Assembly: GCF_003258355.1 (NCBI RefSeq)
Contig: NZ_QKPO01000014.1
Location: 1-64,000 of the forward strand
Source of the DNA: Confluentibacter sediminis
GTDB taxonomy: Bacteria; Bacteroidota; Bacteroidia; Flavobacteriales; Flavobacteriaceae
Direction of reading: 5' to 3'
Length of the DNA: 64,000 nt
Both the position numbers and the translations under genes were made by a program. Every line of letters starts with the position of its first letter. Position 1 is the first letter of the stretch. This document shows, in pieces, positions 42,008 to 52,753 of the stretch. The notes beneath the pieces were generated by a model. The model saw only the letters and a list, made by a program, of their open reading frames with translations. It was not told the origin of the DNA and did no database searches.

Positions 42008-43033
42008 ATGAAACCAGTTACCTTAAAACAAATAGCAGAGCATTTAAATATCTCTATCACAACTGTTTCAAAAGCCTTAAAAGACTACTCGGATGTTAGT
42101 CCAAAAACAAAAGCTTTAGTTAAAGAATTGGCAAAAACACTAAATTACAAACCCAATGCTTTCGCCGTTAACTTAAGAACAAAAGAATCTAAAACCATTG
42201 GTTTAATAATTCCAGTAATTGTGCATCATTTTTTCTCAAATGTTATTAGAGGCATTATTTCACAAGCTGAAAAAAAAGGGTATTTGGTTATCATACTTCA
42301 ATCCAATGAATCTTATGAACTGGAAAAAAAACAAATAGACTTATTGATGAGTCAACGTGTTGACGGCATTTTAATATCACTTGCTAATGGCACAGCGAAT
42401 TTTAGTCATTTAAACGATGTGCTTGCACAAGAAAAGTCTTTAGTTATGTTCGATAAAATTGCTAAAATTGTAAAATGCTCAAAAGTTATAATTGATGACA
42501 GAAAAGCTGCTTACATGGCAACGCAGCATTTAATAGATACAGGCTGTAAGCGTATTGCCCATTTTAGAGGCCCTCTTTTACCACAAAACTCTATTGACAG
42601 GTTTCTTGGCTATAAAAAAGCATTGCTAGATAATAATATGCCTTACGACCCATCTTTGGTTTACATCTGCGAATGTGGCGATATGAGTTTTGAAGAAGGC
42701 AAAAAAAATGCACAACAGCTATTAAAAGACCATAACGATGTAGATGGTATTTTTATAAACACCGATTTAGTGGCCATTGGTGCCATGACTGAATTTAATA
42801 AATTAGGTGTAAAAGTTCCTGAAGACATTTCGATAGTTGGATTTAGCAATTGGTTTATGTCATCCGTTATTTCTCCAACCTTAACAACCATCGACCAACC
42901 TGGATATGAAATGGGAAAAGCAGCCTTTAAACAACTTTTTAAAGAAATGAAACAAATAAAGAAAAACCAACCAATAATTTATAAAGAAATAGTTTTAGAG
43001 ACAGCGCTTGTTAAACGTGAATCTACGAGATGA
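42008..43033 (+). CDS. LacI family transcriptional regulator
   Basis: 341 aa. N-terminal helix-turn-helix and hinge (VTLKQIAEHLNISITTVSKA, then TLNYKPNAFAVNLRTK), followed by a periplasmic-binding-like effector domain (TIGLIIPVIVHHFFSNVIRG, GILISLANG, DGIFINTDLVAIGAM, ISIVGFSNW). Divergent from the receptor operon with two operators in between, so it probably represses that operon and itself until the sugar is present. Confidence 0.92.
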   Translation: MKPVTLKQIAEHLNISITTVSKALKDYSDVSPKTKALVKELAKTLNYKPNAFAVNLRTKESKTIGLIIPVIVHHFFSNVIRGIISQAEKKGYLVIILQSNESYELEKKQIDLLMSQRVDGILISLANGTANFSHLNDVLAQEKSLVMFDKIAKIVKCSKVIIDDRKAAYMATQHLIDTGCKRIAHFRGPLLPQNSIDRFLGYKKALLDNNMPYDPSLVYICECGDMSFEEGKKNAQQLLKDHNDVDGIFINTDLVAIGAMTEFNKLGVKVPEDISIVGFSNWFMSSVISPTLTTIDQPGYEMGKAAFKQLFKEMKQIKKNQPIIYKEIVLETALVKRESTR

Positions 43034-43089
43034 TACCCTTTTTAGTGTCTTTTTTTAATTGTTATACCTATGTTGTACCCAGTCCATAA

Positions 43090-43117
43090 AAAAGGCTCTC
43101 GATTTCTCGAAAGCCTT
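43090..43117 (-). terminator. Terminator of the tRNA-Met gene
   Basis: AAGGCTCTCGA/TCGAAAGCCTT stem (one mismatch, loop TTTC) followed on the minus strand by six T, 12 bp past the tRNA 3' end. Confidence 0.7.
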
Positions 43118-43128
43118 GTCTTTACTAG

Positions 43129-43201
<73 letters not shown>

Positions 43202-43322
43202 ATTTATTACCTTAACAACAAACTTAGCTTTTAACTTTATGGCTCATAATACCAACATTGCTGTTTTGGAATGCAAATATACAACCCTTTTTAATTTTGG
43301 CAATAGATATTAATAAAAAATA

Positions 43323-43505
43323 TTATTGTTCAATACTATATGCCTGAAAATCTATAAGTTCGCTGTTAAAAAATTCTATAGAAACCTGAATTGGGTTACA
43401 ACATACTTCACAATCTTCAATATAAGACTGCTTAGATACAGAATTATCTAATAACATAGATATATTTTGCCAGCAATATGGACAACTAAAATAGTGCTCT
43501 TTCAT
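43323..43505 (-). CDS. Small cysteine-rich CPXCG-type protein
   Basis: 60 aa. CPYC near residue 8 and CEVCCNPI near residue 33 form a likely zinc ribbon, as in the CPXCG-motif family found in many proteobacteria and flavobacteria. Role unknown. Follows a strong terminator, so transcribed alone. Confidence 0.75.
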   Translation of the reverse strand: MKEHYFSCPYCWQNISMLLDNSVSKQSYIEDCEVCCNPIQVSIEFFNSELIDFQAYSIEQ

Positions 43506-43521
43506 ATTCCATAAAGTTAAA

Positions 43522-43557
43522 AAAAAAGAGGTTACATTTAAATGTAACCTCTTTTTT
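43522..43557. terminator. Bidirectional terminator
   Basis: Perfect 36-bp palindrome: GAGGTTACATTT/AAATGTAACCTC flanked by A6 and T6. Ends the LRR gene just upstream on the minus strand. Confidence 0.85.
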
Positions 43558-43577
43558 ATAATTTAATAAACCCCTAT

Positions 43578-44408
43578 CTATTCTTTTTCAACATCCATTA
43601 TAGCTGTTGAATTTTGATTTCGCATTTCTAATTGCAAAATGCTTGATGGATTTTTCCCTGAAACACTTATATAATCATGATTTAAATTATTATCACTTAC
43701 CATAATAGTATTTAACTTCTTTAAGTTTATAAACTCAATTGGTAAATCTCCTGTAAAATTATTACTTGACAATACTAACTCCTCTAATTGAGTCAATTGT
43801 GCTATTTCTGATGGAATTTCACCTTCCATATTATTATCCATCAAGCTTAACTTTTGTAAATTAGCTAACTCGTGTATTTCATTTGGAATTTTACCTGTTA
43901 AAAAATTACTTCCTAATAAAAGCTCTTTTAAATTAGTTAATCCCATTAACTCTGTTGGAATAACTCCTGTTAAATTATTACTGTATAATTTTAATGATTC
44001 TAATTTTTTTAATTGGCCTAATTCAGATGGTATGTTTCCCTCTAACCTATTCATAAAAAGTTCCAAAGATGTTAACTCTTTTAGATTTTTAATGGACGTT
44101 GGGATAGTTCCGCTTATTTTATTAAATCCGAAATTCAATTTTCTTAATGATAGCAAACCACCAATTTCTTGAGGTAATTGACCTTCAAGATTATTAAACG
44201 GTAAATTGATCTCAACAATTTTATCATTTTCTAATTTGATGCCATACCATGTATCTACAGACTTACTTAAGTCCCATGTAACATTCCAATTGCTACCATT
44301 TGTAGCATTATAAAGTGCAATTAAAGCATCTTTTTCACTTGAGGAAATATTTGCAAAAGAATATGCTGTTACAAAAAAGCAAATAATAAGTAGTTTTACA
44401 ATTTTCAT
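43578..44408 (-). CDS. Secreted leucine-rich repeat protein
   Basis: 276 aa with signal peptide (about 19 aa). After a cap-like N-terminus (KDALIALYNATNGSNWNVTW, then WYGIKLENDKIVEINLPFNN) come about seven LRR units of 24 residues, pattern LxxLxxLxLxxNxLxGxIPxEL as in plant-type receptor LRRs. Probably surface-exposed and protein- or glycan-binding. No type IX C-terminal domain is visible; the C-terminus ends in a short acidic tail. Confidence 0.85.
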   Translation of the reverse strand: MKIVKLLIICFFVTAYSFANISSSEKDALIALYNATNGSNWNVTWDLSKSVDTWYGIKLENDKIVEINLPFNNLEGQLPQEIGGLLSLRKLNFGFNKISGTIPTSIKNLKELTSLELFMNRLEGNIPSELGQLKKLESLKLYSNNLTGVIPTELMGLTNLKELLLGSNFLTGKIPNEIHELANLQKLSLMDNNMEGEIPSEIAQLTQLEELVLSSNNFTGDLPIEFINLKKLNTIMVSDNNLNHDYISVSGKNPSSILQLEMRNQNSTAIMDVEKE

Positions 44409-44881
44409 GTTCGAATAAATTTGGGATTAATTCTCTTACGAAAGTAGCTCTAATATAGACAAAAAACTATTTTATTCGATGAAATACTTGTTTTTTTAAC
44501 ATTCAACAATCGACGAACGTCTTAGTTTACAATTAATCATACAATTGCTTTACAAAACATGTAAAATTAAATTAGATGTCTAGAAAAAAAATAAATTTAA
44601 TAGTTAATTATGTCTTTCTATATTCAATACAATTCACTTGATCTGTTTTAATCTTTTCTTAAGTTCTATCAAGATTATTTATGTAGTTACTCTATAAAAT
44701 TGCTCATTTATTTTTCTCATAAATATATTAAAAACACCCTTGGAAATTTCTTTTGGCTTAATCTTAAAGAAAATATCTAAAATTCTGTTAAATAACAATA
44801 AAGTTCTAATTTTTTTAGTACATAACAATTAGATTTGTGGAAATTGCAGGCATCATTACTATGCAATAACCGCCAACTTTA
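44409..44881. other. Divergent intergenic region
   Basis: About 470 bp, very AT-rich, no gene seen. Contains a perfect -7 element TAGATTTG (44830-44837), about 45 bp before the efflux operon start; no convincing -33 TTG. Confidence 0.45.
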
Positions 44882-45949
44882 ATGAAAAAAAGATATCTTA
44901 TTTATGCCGCTATTATTATCGGTATCATTACCCTAATCGTATATAGGGTATTAGAAAACAAAAAAACCAACGGTAGAGGAAACGAAAAGCGAACACCATC
45001 CATAATGGCTGTTCAAGGTGAAGTCCTAAAGTCTCAGAAATTTGACGACAATCTTTTACTTTCTGGAACCTTGGAATCCAATGAAGAAATTAATATTAGA
45101 AGCGAAATTTCTGGAGTTGTTGAAAGCATTAATTTCGAAGAAGGTGCTAAAGTATCAAAAGGTCAAGTGTTGCTTAAAGTTAACGACATTGAGCTTCGGG
45201 CTCGATTATCTAAAGCGAGAACAGTACAACAATTAGCTTCGGAAAATCAGAGAAGGGCAAAATTACTCCTTGAAAAACAAGCTATTAGCCAAGAGGAATT
45301 TGATGTTTCCAATGCCGATTTCGAATCTGCGCGTGCTGAATCGGAATTAATTGCTGCTCAGTTATATAAAACAACGGTTCGAGCTCCATTTTCAGGCACT
45401 ATAGGGTTGCGTTCCATTTCAAAAGGCTCTTTTGTCACACCCGAAACTCCTATAGCAACATTGGTAAACACCAGCCAAATTAAAATTACATTTTCAATTC
45501 CAGCAAAGTATGTCTCCCAAATTAAAGTGGGCAATCCACTTACCTTTGCAACATCCGACTCTAGAGAAGAACATACAGCAACCATATATGCTATGGAACC
45601 TCAAGTGGATATTGCCACGAGAACATTAAAAATAAGAGCAATCGTCGATAATAAAGAAGGCAAATTATACCCTGGTACCTTTGCCAACGTTACGTTACCG
45701 TTGGAAACTGTGAATGATGCGTTATTGGTTCCAACCGAGGCCTTGATTCCTATTCAAAATGGAAAAGTCATCTTTGTCTCTAAAAACGGAAAAGCACAAG
45801 AAGTTGAGGTAGAATCTGGAACAAGAACAGATAGTTTAATAAGAATTCTATCAGGAATTAAGGCTGGCGACACCATTTTAACTTCTGGAGTTATGTCTCT
45901 TAAAAATGGCACAGCCGTTAAGGTCAATCTAAAAAAATCTTCAAACTGA
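44882..45949 (+). CDS. RND efflux periplasmic adaptor subunit
   Basis: 355 aa membrane-fusion protein. N-terminal membrane segment (YLIYAAIIIGIITLIVY), lipoyl half-motifs SEISGVVESINFEEGAKVSK and RAPFSGTIGLRSISKGSFVT, an alpha hairpin between them, beta-barrel and membrane-proximal domains. Links the inner-membrane pump to the outer-membrane channel. Its stop TGA overlaps the next ATG by one base. Confidence 0.9.
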   Translation: MKKRYLIYAAIIIGIITLIVYRVLENKKTNGRGNEKRTPSIMAVQGEVLKSQKFDDNLLLSGTLESNEEINIRSEISGVVESINFEEGAKVSKGQVLLKVNDIELRARLSKARTVQQLASENQRRAKLLLEKQAISQEEFDVSNADFESARAESELIAAQLYKTTVRAPFSGTIGLRSISKGSFVTPETPIATLVNTSQIKITFSIPAKYVSQIKVGNPLTFATSDSREEHTATIYAMEPQVDIATRTLKIRAIVDNKEGKLYPGTFANVTLPLETVNDALLVPTEALIPIQNGKVIFVSKNGKAQEVEVESGTRTDSLIRILSGIKAGDTILTSGVMSLKNGTAVKVNLKKSSN

Positions 45950-48900
45950 TGAGCCTATCGACCTTAAGCATCAAGCGTCCTGTTCTTACCATTGTTATGA
46001 ATTTGGCTATCATGTTATTTGGTATCATTGGCTACACCTATCTTGGTGTTAGGGAATTCCCTTCTATAGATCCCGCTCAAATTTCGGTAAGTACCAATTA
46101 TTCAGGTGCCAATTCAGATATTATTGAATCTCAAATTACGGAGCCTCTTGAAAAAGCTATAAATGGGATAGATGGCATTCGAAATATTACGTCACAAAGT
46201 AACCAAGGTTCTAGTAGAATCAATATCGAATTTAACCTAGATAAAAATTTAGAGGAAGCAGCCAATGATGTTAGAGATAAAGTATCCCAAGCTTCAAGAG
46301 GATTACCTCAAGATCTTGATGCGCCACCTGTAGTTTCAAAAGCTGATGCCGATTCTAGAGCCATCATTTCCATGACTGTTCAGAGCGACAATAAAAATAT
46401 TTTAGAGCTTTCTGATTATGCTGATAATGTATTGGCACAACGTTTACAAACCATCCCAGGCGTGAGTAGTGTACAAATTTGGGGGCAGCGCAAATATGCC
46501 ATGCGTTTATGGATTGATCCTTTAAAATTGGCTTCTTATGGTGTCACCGTTTCAGATGTTAGACAGGCTTTGTTGTCACAAAATGTAGAGTTGCCTTCTG
46601 GAAAATTGACAGGTGCCAATACTGAATTGACTGTTAAAACTATTGGGAACCTTTCAACTCAAGAAGAATTTAATAACATCATCATTTTCGCAGATGGTGA
46701 AAAAGTGGTGCGTTTTAGTGATGTGGGGAAAGCTACTTTGGAAGCTGAAAATATGGAAACCAAGCTAAGCGATTCTGGGCAACCTATGGTCGCCATGGCT
46801 ATTGTGCCACAACCTGGCGCTAATTATGTTGCTATTGCTGATGCTTTTTATGAAGAATTTGAGAAACTTAAAAGAGATTTACCTGCAGATTTTAAATTGA
46901 ATGTTGCTGTTGATGATACACGTTTTGTAAAACGTGCCATTGTAGAGGTTGTCGAAACTTTAGCAATCTCAATTGTATTGGTGATTTTGGTCATTTTCTT
47001 TTTCTTCAGAAATTGGTCTATGGCAATGCGACCACTCATTGATATCCCTGTGTCTTTGATTGCTACATTTTTTATTATGTGGATGTTTGGTTTCTCAATT
47101 AACGTACTAACGCTTCTTGCCATTGTGCTAGCTACTGGCTTGGTAGTTGATGATGGTATTGTAGTGACTGAAAACATTTATAAAAAGGTAGAAGAAGGCA
47201 TGACACCTATTGAAGCTGCCATTAAAGGGGCTAATGAGATTTTCTTTGCTGTTATTTCAATTTCCATTACACTGGCAGCCGTATTCCTTCCAGTAATTTT
47301 TCTTGAAGGTTTTGTGGGACGTTTGTTCAGGGAATTTGGTATTGTTATTGGTGCTGCCGTATTAATTTCAGCATTTGTATCTTTAACACTAACCCCCATG
47401 TTGAATGCGTATTTAATGAAACCTGGCAAGCAAAAGCACACAAAATTTTATGAAGTAACAGAGCGTTATTTTGTTAAAATGAATACACAGTATGCCAATT
47501 CGCTTCGTGATTTCCTAAAGAGAAAATGGTTAAGCTTTCCTATTTTAATTATCTGCTTAATAATGATTGGAGTGTTTTATAGCTTACTTAAAAAGGAAAC
47601 AGCCCCTTATGATGATCGTAGTTCTTTAAATGTAAATGTAAGCGCTCCAGAAGGGGCTTCTTTTGACTATATGGATCGATTTATGGGGCAAATAACAGAG
47701 TTAATAAATGATTCTATTCCTGAGAAAAAGGTAAGCTTAATTATTACAGCCCCAGGATTCGGTTCCGCTTCAGCAAATAGTGGTCGCGCTATTATTTCTT
47801 TGGTCGATCCAAGTGAGCGTGAGCGTTCGCAACATGAAATTGCCGAAGATTTAACTAGATGGACAAAGACTTTCGAAAATGCACGCACCAATGTTTCAGA
47901 AACCCCTACTATTGCTGTAAACCGTCGGGGTGGCATGCCTATCCAATACATCATTCAAGCATCAAATTTTGAAAAATTACAAGAAAAAATCCCTGAATTT
48001 ATGGCAGAAGCAGAAAACAATCCTGTTTTTGCAGTTACAGATCTCAATTTAAAATTTAATAAACCTGAAATTTACGTGACGATTGATCGGGATAAAGCTA
48101 AAAGTTTGGGGGTCTCCGTTTTAGATATAGCACAAACGCTACAATTATCATTGAGTGGACAGCGCTTTGGCTATTTCATGATGAATGGAAAACAATATCA
48201 AGTTATTGGGCAATTCGATAAAAAAGATAGAAATGCACCCATAGATTTGAAATCGATATTTGTTAAAAATGATGTAGGCCAACTCATTCAAATGGATAAT
48301 TTAGTGACAACAGAAGAACATAGTAGTCCGCCACAATTATATCACAATAACCGCTATATGTCGGCTACCGTCTCTGCAAGTTTAGCACCAGGCATGAGTA
48401 TTAGTGATGGTATTGATGCTATGGAATCTATAAAAGAAAAAGTATTGGACGATTCTTTTACAACAGATTTAGGAGGAGAATCTCGCGATTTTGTAGAAAG
48501 TAGCTCAAATACGGCCTTTGCTTTTGGATTGGCATTACTATTAATTTTCCTGATTTTAGCAGCTCAATTTGAAAGCTTTATTGACCCACTAGTAATTATT
48601 CTAACTGTTCCCATGGCTGTTGCAGGAGCCCTCTTTTCATTGTGGTTATTTGGACAATCATGGAATATATTCAGTCAGATTGGAACGATTATGCTTATTG
48701 GCTTAGTGACTAAAAATGGTATTTTAATTGTGGAATTTGCAAATCAATTACGCGAAGAAGGCATGCCTAAACACGAAGCTATATTAAAAGCTGCCGAATC
48801 TCGTCTTAGACCTATTTTAATGACAAGTTTGACTATCGCATTAGGAGCATTGCCAATAGCATTGTCTCTTGGGGCAGCATCAACAAGTCGTATAGGCATG

Positions 48901-49020
48901 GGGGTTGTTATTATTGGGGGTACCCTGTTTTCATTGGTTTTAACCCTGTTTGTCATCCCTTCTATTTACTTAATGTGGTCTCGGGAGAAAAAACACCGTC
49001 CTGAGTTTGATAAATATTGA
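45949..49020 (+). CDS. RND family efflux pump, AcrB-like (HAE1)
   Basis: 1023 aa, 12 helices with two large periplasmic loops. Helix 4 has VLATGLVVDDGIVVTENIYK with the paired Asp used for proton relay in hydrophobe/amphiphile exporters. Porter and docking repeats are present (ISVSTNYSGANSDIIESQIT; RAIISLVDPSERERS). Drug or metabolite efflux, substrate unknown. Translationally coupled to both neighbours. Confidence 0.93.
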   Translation: MSLSTLSIKRPVLTIVMNLAIMLFGIIGYTYLGVREFPSIDPAQISVSTNYSGANSDIIESQITEPLEKAINGIDGIRNITSQSNQGSSRINIEFNLDKNLEEAANDVRDKVSQASRGLPQDLDAPPVVSKADADSRAIISMTVQSDNKNILELSDYADNVLAQRLQTIPGVSSVQIWGQRKYAMRLWIDPLKLASYGVTVSDVRQALLSQNVELPSGKLTGANTELTVKTIGNLSTQEEFNNIIIFADGEKVVRFSDVGKATLEAENMETKLSDSGQPMVAMAIVPQPGANYVAIADAFYEEFEKLKRDLPADFKLNVAVDDTRFVKRAIVEVVETLAISIVLVILVIFFFFRNWSMAMRPLIDIPVSLIATFFIMWMFGFSINVLTLLAIVLATGLVVDDGIVVTENIYKKVEEGMTPIEAAIKGANEIFFAVISISITLAAVFLPVIFLEGFVGRLFREFGIVIGAAVLISAFVSLTLTPMLNAYLMKPGKQKHTKFYEVTERYFVKMNTQYANSLRDFLKRKWLSFPILIICLIMIGVFYSLLKKETAPYDDRSSLNVNVSAPEGASFDYMDRFMGQITELINDSIPEKKVSLIITAPGFGSASANSGRAIISLVDPSERERSQHEIAEDLTRWTKTFENARTNVSETPTIAVNRRGGMPIQYIIQASNFEKLQEKIPEFMAEAENNPVFAVTDLNLKFNKPEIYVTIDRDKAKSLGVSVLDIAQTLQLSLSGQRFGYFMMNGKQYQVIGQFDKKDRNAPIDLKSIFVKNDVGQLIQMDNLVTTEEHSSPPQLYHNNRYMSATVSASLAPGMSISDGIDAMESIKEKVLDDSFTTDLGGESRDFVESSSNTAFAFGLALLLIFLILAAQFESFIDPLVIILTVPMAVAGALFSLWLFGQSWNIFSQIGTIMLIGLVTKNGILIVEFANQLREEGMPKHEAILKAAESRLRPILMTSLTIALGALPIALSLGAASTSRIGMGVVIIGGTLFSLVLTLFVIPSIYLMWSREKKHRPEFDKY

Positions 49021-50342
49021 TGGTTATGAAAAGTAGTAGAGTTTTGAAAATTTGTGTAAGTCTATGTTTTGGAATTTTGTTTTTACAAATGAATTCCCAA
49101 GAGTTACTAACGCTTGATGAAGCCGTACAAATTGCCTTAGAAAATAATTATGAAATCCGTTTGGCTTCTAATAATTTAGATGTTGATTCACTGTCTGTAA
49201 GTCCTGGGTTTGCAGGTATACTACCTAGAGTATATGCTTCTGCTAGTACAAATAACAGCACACAATATAGTTCGCAAGTACGTTCTGATGGTACAGAAAT
49301 AGAGCTTAATGGCGCTAAAAACAATAATAAAAGTTATGGTGTAGGTTTAGACTGGACCATTTTTGATGGTCTTAGCATGTTTGCCCGTTATGATCAATTG
49401 AAGGAACTTAAAAAATTAGGGGAAGCAGAACTAAAAAGCACTATATTGAATCGCGTTAGTGATGTTATGATTACGTATTATAATTTAGTACAACAGCAAC
49501 AGCAACTAATAACTTTAGATAGCACGATCGTTATTTCTCAACAACGTGTAGAACTTGCCGACAATAGGTTTGGCATTGGAAAAGCATCAAAACTGGAAGT
49601 GCTTAATACCCAAGTAGATCTCAATACAGATAGAACACTATTTTTAAGACAGAAGGAACTTTATACCAATACAAAAATTAGACTCAATGAAATTCTGGCA
49701 CGGGATACAAAAATTGACTTTAAGGTTGAGGATGAACTGCTAATTAATGACAACTTAATACTTGCTGATTTAGAGACACTTGCCACTAAACAGAATCCAG
49801 AGTTACAAGCTCAACTTATAAACAAACGTATCGCGGAATTAGAATTGAAGCAAATAAAAGGCAATAGGTATCCAACTATTACTGCAAATACTGGATATAA
49901 TTTTAGTGATTCTGAATCTAGTTTAGGTTTTGCTAGACTCAATAATTCCAGAGGTTGGAACTATGGTTTTGCAGCTAGTGTCAATATTTTTAATGGCTCC
50001 ACTCAAAATAGAAATGAGAAAATTGCAAAGGTAAAATTAGATAACTCAAAGATAGCTATTGAACAACAAACTCAAACCATAAAATCACAATTGAATACCG
50101 CATTTCAAACGTACTTAACCAACATAGGCTTGATCGATTTGGAAAGTAAAAATGAAGAAATTGCTAAAGAAAATCTGGATATTACCTTGTCGAAATACAG
50201 TATTGGAACTATTCCAACTATTGAATTTAGAACAGCGCAACTTAACTATATCAATGCTAAATTACGTTTAAGTGAAGCTAAATACCAAGCCAAATTATCT
50301 GAAATCACCTTAAAACAACTTGCTGGTAATTTATCACTATAA
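49020..50342 (+). CDS. TolC family outer membrane efflux protein
   Basis: About 440 aa. Start at ATG 49020 (overlapping the pump stop) or ATG 49026; a Sec signal follows (ILKICVSLCFGILFLQMNSQ-like). Two TolC repeats of long helices and strands: LTLDEAVQIALENNYEIRLA and NRYPTITANTGYNF, ending LSEITLKQLAGNLSL. Completes the tripartite pump. Confidence 0.9.
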   Translation: MVMKSSRVLKICVSLCFGILFLQMNSQELLTLDEAVQIALENNYEIRLASNNLDVDSLSVSPGFAGILPRVYASASTNNSTQYSSQVRSDGTEIELNGAKNNNKSYGVGLDWTIFDGLSMFARYDQLKELKKLGEAELKSTILNRVSDVMITYYNLVQQQQQLITLDSTIVISQQRVELADNRFGIGKASKLEVLNTQVDLNTDRTLFLRQKELYTNTKIRLNEILARDTKIDFKVEDELLINDNLILADLETLATKQNPELQAQLINKRIAELELKQIKGNRYPTITANTGYNFSDSESSLGFARLNNSRGWNYGFAASVNIFNGSTQNRNEKIAKVKLDNSKIAIEQQTQTIKSQLNTAFQTYLTNIGLIDLESKNEEIAKENLDITLSKYSIGTIPTIEFRTAQLNYINAKLRLSEAKYQAKLSEITLKQLAGNLSL

Positions 50343-50372
50343 AATATTTTTATAGTCTTTAAGAAGATGGTG

Positions 50373-52283
50373 TTAATTTGAATAAAGCTCTATTTCAAGT
50401 TGCACATCTTCCCATTTTTGCATGGCATCTTTTAATTGAGCTTTCTTCTGTTGGTAGCTATCAAAGAAATTGGGTTTAGAGGTTACTTCTTCATAATTGA
50501 TTTCGAGTGATAAATCTATAGCTTTAATATCTTTTTCTAGTTGACTTATTTCTGCCTCAATATTACTTAACCTATTATTTAAAGACTTTAGCTTTTTTTG
50601 ATCTTCATAAGATTGTTGCTTCTTTTCTTTGGGAGTTTCTTTAACAACCGTGCGTTTTTCAACTTCTCTAAGACTATCTACTTTACGCTGTTCCAAGTAG
50701 TAATCAATATCTCCTAAATACTCTTTTATTTTATGGTCTTTAAATTCGAATACGGTTTTTGTTAAACCTTGTAAAAAATCACGGTCGTGTGACACCAGTA
50801 TTAAAGTGCCTTCAAATCTTTTTAAAGCTTCTTTTAAAACATTCTTAGACTTTATATCCAAATGGTTAGTGGGCTCATCCATAACCAAAACATTGAATGG
50901 CTGCAGCATTAATTTGGCTAACGCCAATCGATTGCGCTCTCCACCAGACAACACTCTTACATATTTTCCTGCCTCGTCTCCTCTAAACAAAAAAGACCCT
51001 AAAATATCCCTTACCTTGCTTCTATTTTTTTCATTTGCAGCATCGATCATAGTATCTAAAACAGTTTTGTTTCCATTTAGATATTCTGCTTGATTTTGGG
51101 CAAAATACCCTATTTGAACATTGTGTCCCAACTTTAAATGCCCTTCATGTTTTAATTCGCCTACAATAATTTTAGCCAACGTCGATTTCCCTTGTCCGTT
51201 CTGTCCCACAAAAGCAATTTTACTATCGCGTTCTACAAGTAAATCTATATTTTTAAGCACCTGATTATGACCATAGTTTTTTGATATTTTTTCAGCTTCT
51301 ACTATAATCTTCCCGGGAGTTATAGACACTGGAAAATTAAGCGTCATCACACTATTATCATCTTCATCAACTTCAATCCGATCAATTTTGTCCAGTTTTT
51401 TTATAAGCGACTGAGCCATCGTGGCCTTAGATGCTTTGGCTCTAAATTTTTCAATCAGTTTTTCGGTATGCTCTATTTGCTTTTGCTGGTTTTTTTGAGA
51501 CGCTAATTGCTGTGTTCTAAGTTCTTCGCGCAAGACTAAATATTTAGAATATGGCTTGGGATAATCATAAATTCGACCTAAAGAAATCTCAATAGTTCTG
51601 TTGGTAACGTTATCTAAAAACATTTTATCGTGGGATACAATGGCAACAGCACCTGCATAATTTTTTAAAAATCCTTCTAACCAAATAATAGATTCAATAT
51701 CTAAATGGTTTGTAGGCTCATCTAAAAGCAATATATCGTTATTTTGGAGAAGCAGTTTCGCCAACTCAATACGCATGCGCCATCCACCCGAAAATGTATC
51801 AGTCAATTTATTGAAATCTTCACGTTGGAACCCTAATCCTTGAAGTATTTTCTCTGTATCACCTTGATAATTATAACCTCCTAAAATTTCATATTGATGC
51901 TGAAGTTCGTTAATATCAACCATAAGTTGATGGTATCCGTCACTTTCATAATCTGTACGCTCTGCAAGTTGGGTATTTATATCATGGATTCTTGCCTCCA
52001 AACCTTTTATCTCTGTAAACGCTTCATAAGCTTCTTCAAGTACCGTTCTTCCTAAAACAAAATCAATATCTTGTTTTAAAAAGCCTATTTTAAGTTCTTT
52101 ATCTGCTGCAATTTGCCCGGTATCTGGTTCCATCTCCTTAGATAAAATTTTAAGCATGGTAGATTTACCTGCTCCATTTTTACCTATTAGCCCTACTCTA
52201 TCTCCATTTCCTAATTTAAAGGTTATATCTTCAAACAGATATTCTCCTTGAAAAGAAATGGATAAATTGTGAATGTTCATCAT
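50373..52283 (-). CDS. ABC-F family ATPase
   Basis: 636 aa, two ABC domains without membrane helices. Walker A GLIGKNGAGKSTMLK and FVGQNGQGKSTLAK; signatures FSGGWRMRIELAKLL and LSGGERNRLALAKLM; both DEPTNHLDI. A linker helix pair and a C-terminal coiled coil (SNIEAEISQLEKDIKAID) as in Uup/EttA-type proteins. Acts on ribosomes or in translation quality control. Convergent with the efflux operon. Confidence 0.9.
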   Translation of the reverse strand: MMNIHNLSISFQGEYLFEDITFKLGNGDRVGLIGKNGAGKSTMLKILSKEMEPDTGQIAADKELKIGFLKQDIDFVLGRTVLEEAYEAFTEIKGLEARIHDINTQLAERTDYESDGYHQLMVDINELQHQYEILGGYNYQGDTEKILQGLGFQREDFNKLTDTFSGGWRMRIELAKLLLQNNDILLLDEPTNHLDIESIIWLEGFLKNYAGAVAIVSHDKMFLDNVTNRTIEISLGRIYDYPKPYSKYLVLREELRTQQLASQKNQQKQIEHTEKLIEKFRAKASKATMAQSLIKKLDKIDRIEVDEDDNSVMTLNFPVSITPGKIIVEAEKISKNYGHNQVLKNIDLLVERDSKIAFVGQNGQGKSTLAKIIVGELKHEGHLKLGHNVQIGYFAQNQAEYLNGNKTVLDTMIDAANEKNRSKVRDILGSFLFRGDEAGKYVRVLSGGERNRLALAKLMLQPFNVLVMDEPTNHLDIKSKNVLKEALKRFEGTLILVSHDRDFLQGLTKTVFEFKDHKIKEYLGDIDYYLEQRKVDSLREVEKRTVVKETPKEKKQQSYEDQKKLKSLNNRLSNIEAEISQLEKDIKAIDLSLEINYEEVTSKPNFFDSYQQKKAQLKDAMQKWEDVQLEIELYSN

Positions 52284-52362
52284 AGAAATGTTACTTTAGT
52301 TACTGGGCTTTTAATATTAAAACTTATTTTTGTTAAGCGATTGCAAAAATACATTAATTTCT

Positions 52363-52746
52363 ATGTTAAAAAAAGGAACTAAACTATATAGTATAATAAC
52401 TGGTGCTTGTCCAAAATGTCATGGAGAAAGTATGTATGTTAACAAAAATCCTTATGTGCTTTCTGAAGCCTTAACCATGCACGAAACATGTAGCTGTTGT
52501 GGGACCAAATATAAAATTGAACCTTCCTTTTTCTATGGTGCTATGTATGTGAGTTATGCAGTAGGCATCGCTTTTGCCGTAGCTGCTTTTGTGATTTCGT
52601 TTTATTTCTTAAATGCCTCTATCAATATTGTTTTCGCCTCTATAATAGGTACTTTAATTGTTTTTATGCCTATTATTTTAAGACTGTCTAGAAATATATG
52701 GATTAACATGTTTATGGGTTATGATAAATCTCTTGATAAAAAATAA
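52363..52746 (+). CDS. DUF983 family membrane protein
   Basis: 127 aa from ATG 52363 (MLKKGTKLYSIITGACPKCH); an earlier TTG would be non-coding leader. Zinc-ribbon-like CPKCH ... CSCCG, then two helices (AMYVSYAVGIAFAVAAFVIS and INIVFASIIGTLIVFMPIIL). Family of unknown function common in Bacteroidota. Divergent from the ABC-F gene. Confidence 0.85.
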   Translation: MLKKGTKLYSIITGACPKCHGESMYVNKNPYVLSEALTMHETCSCCGTKYKIEPSFFYGAMYVSYAVGIAFAVAAFVISFYFLNASINIVFASIIGTLIVFMPIILRLSRNIWINMFMGYDKSLDKK

Positions 52747-52753
52747 CAAATTT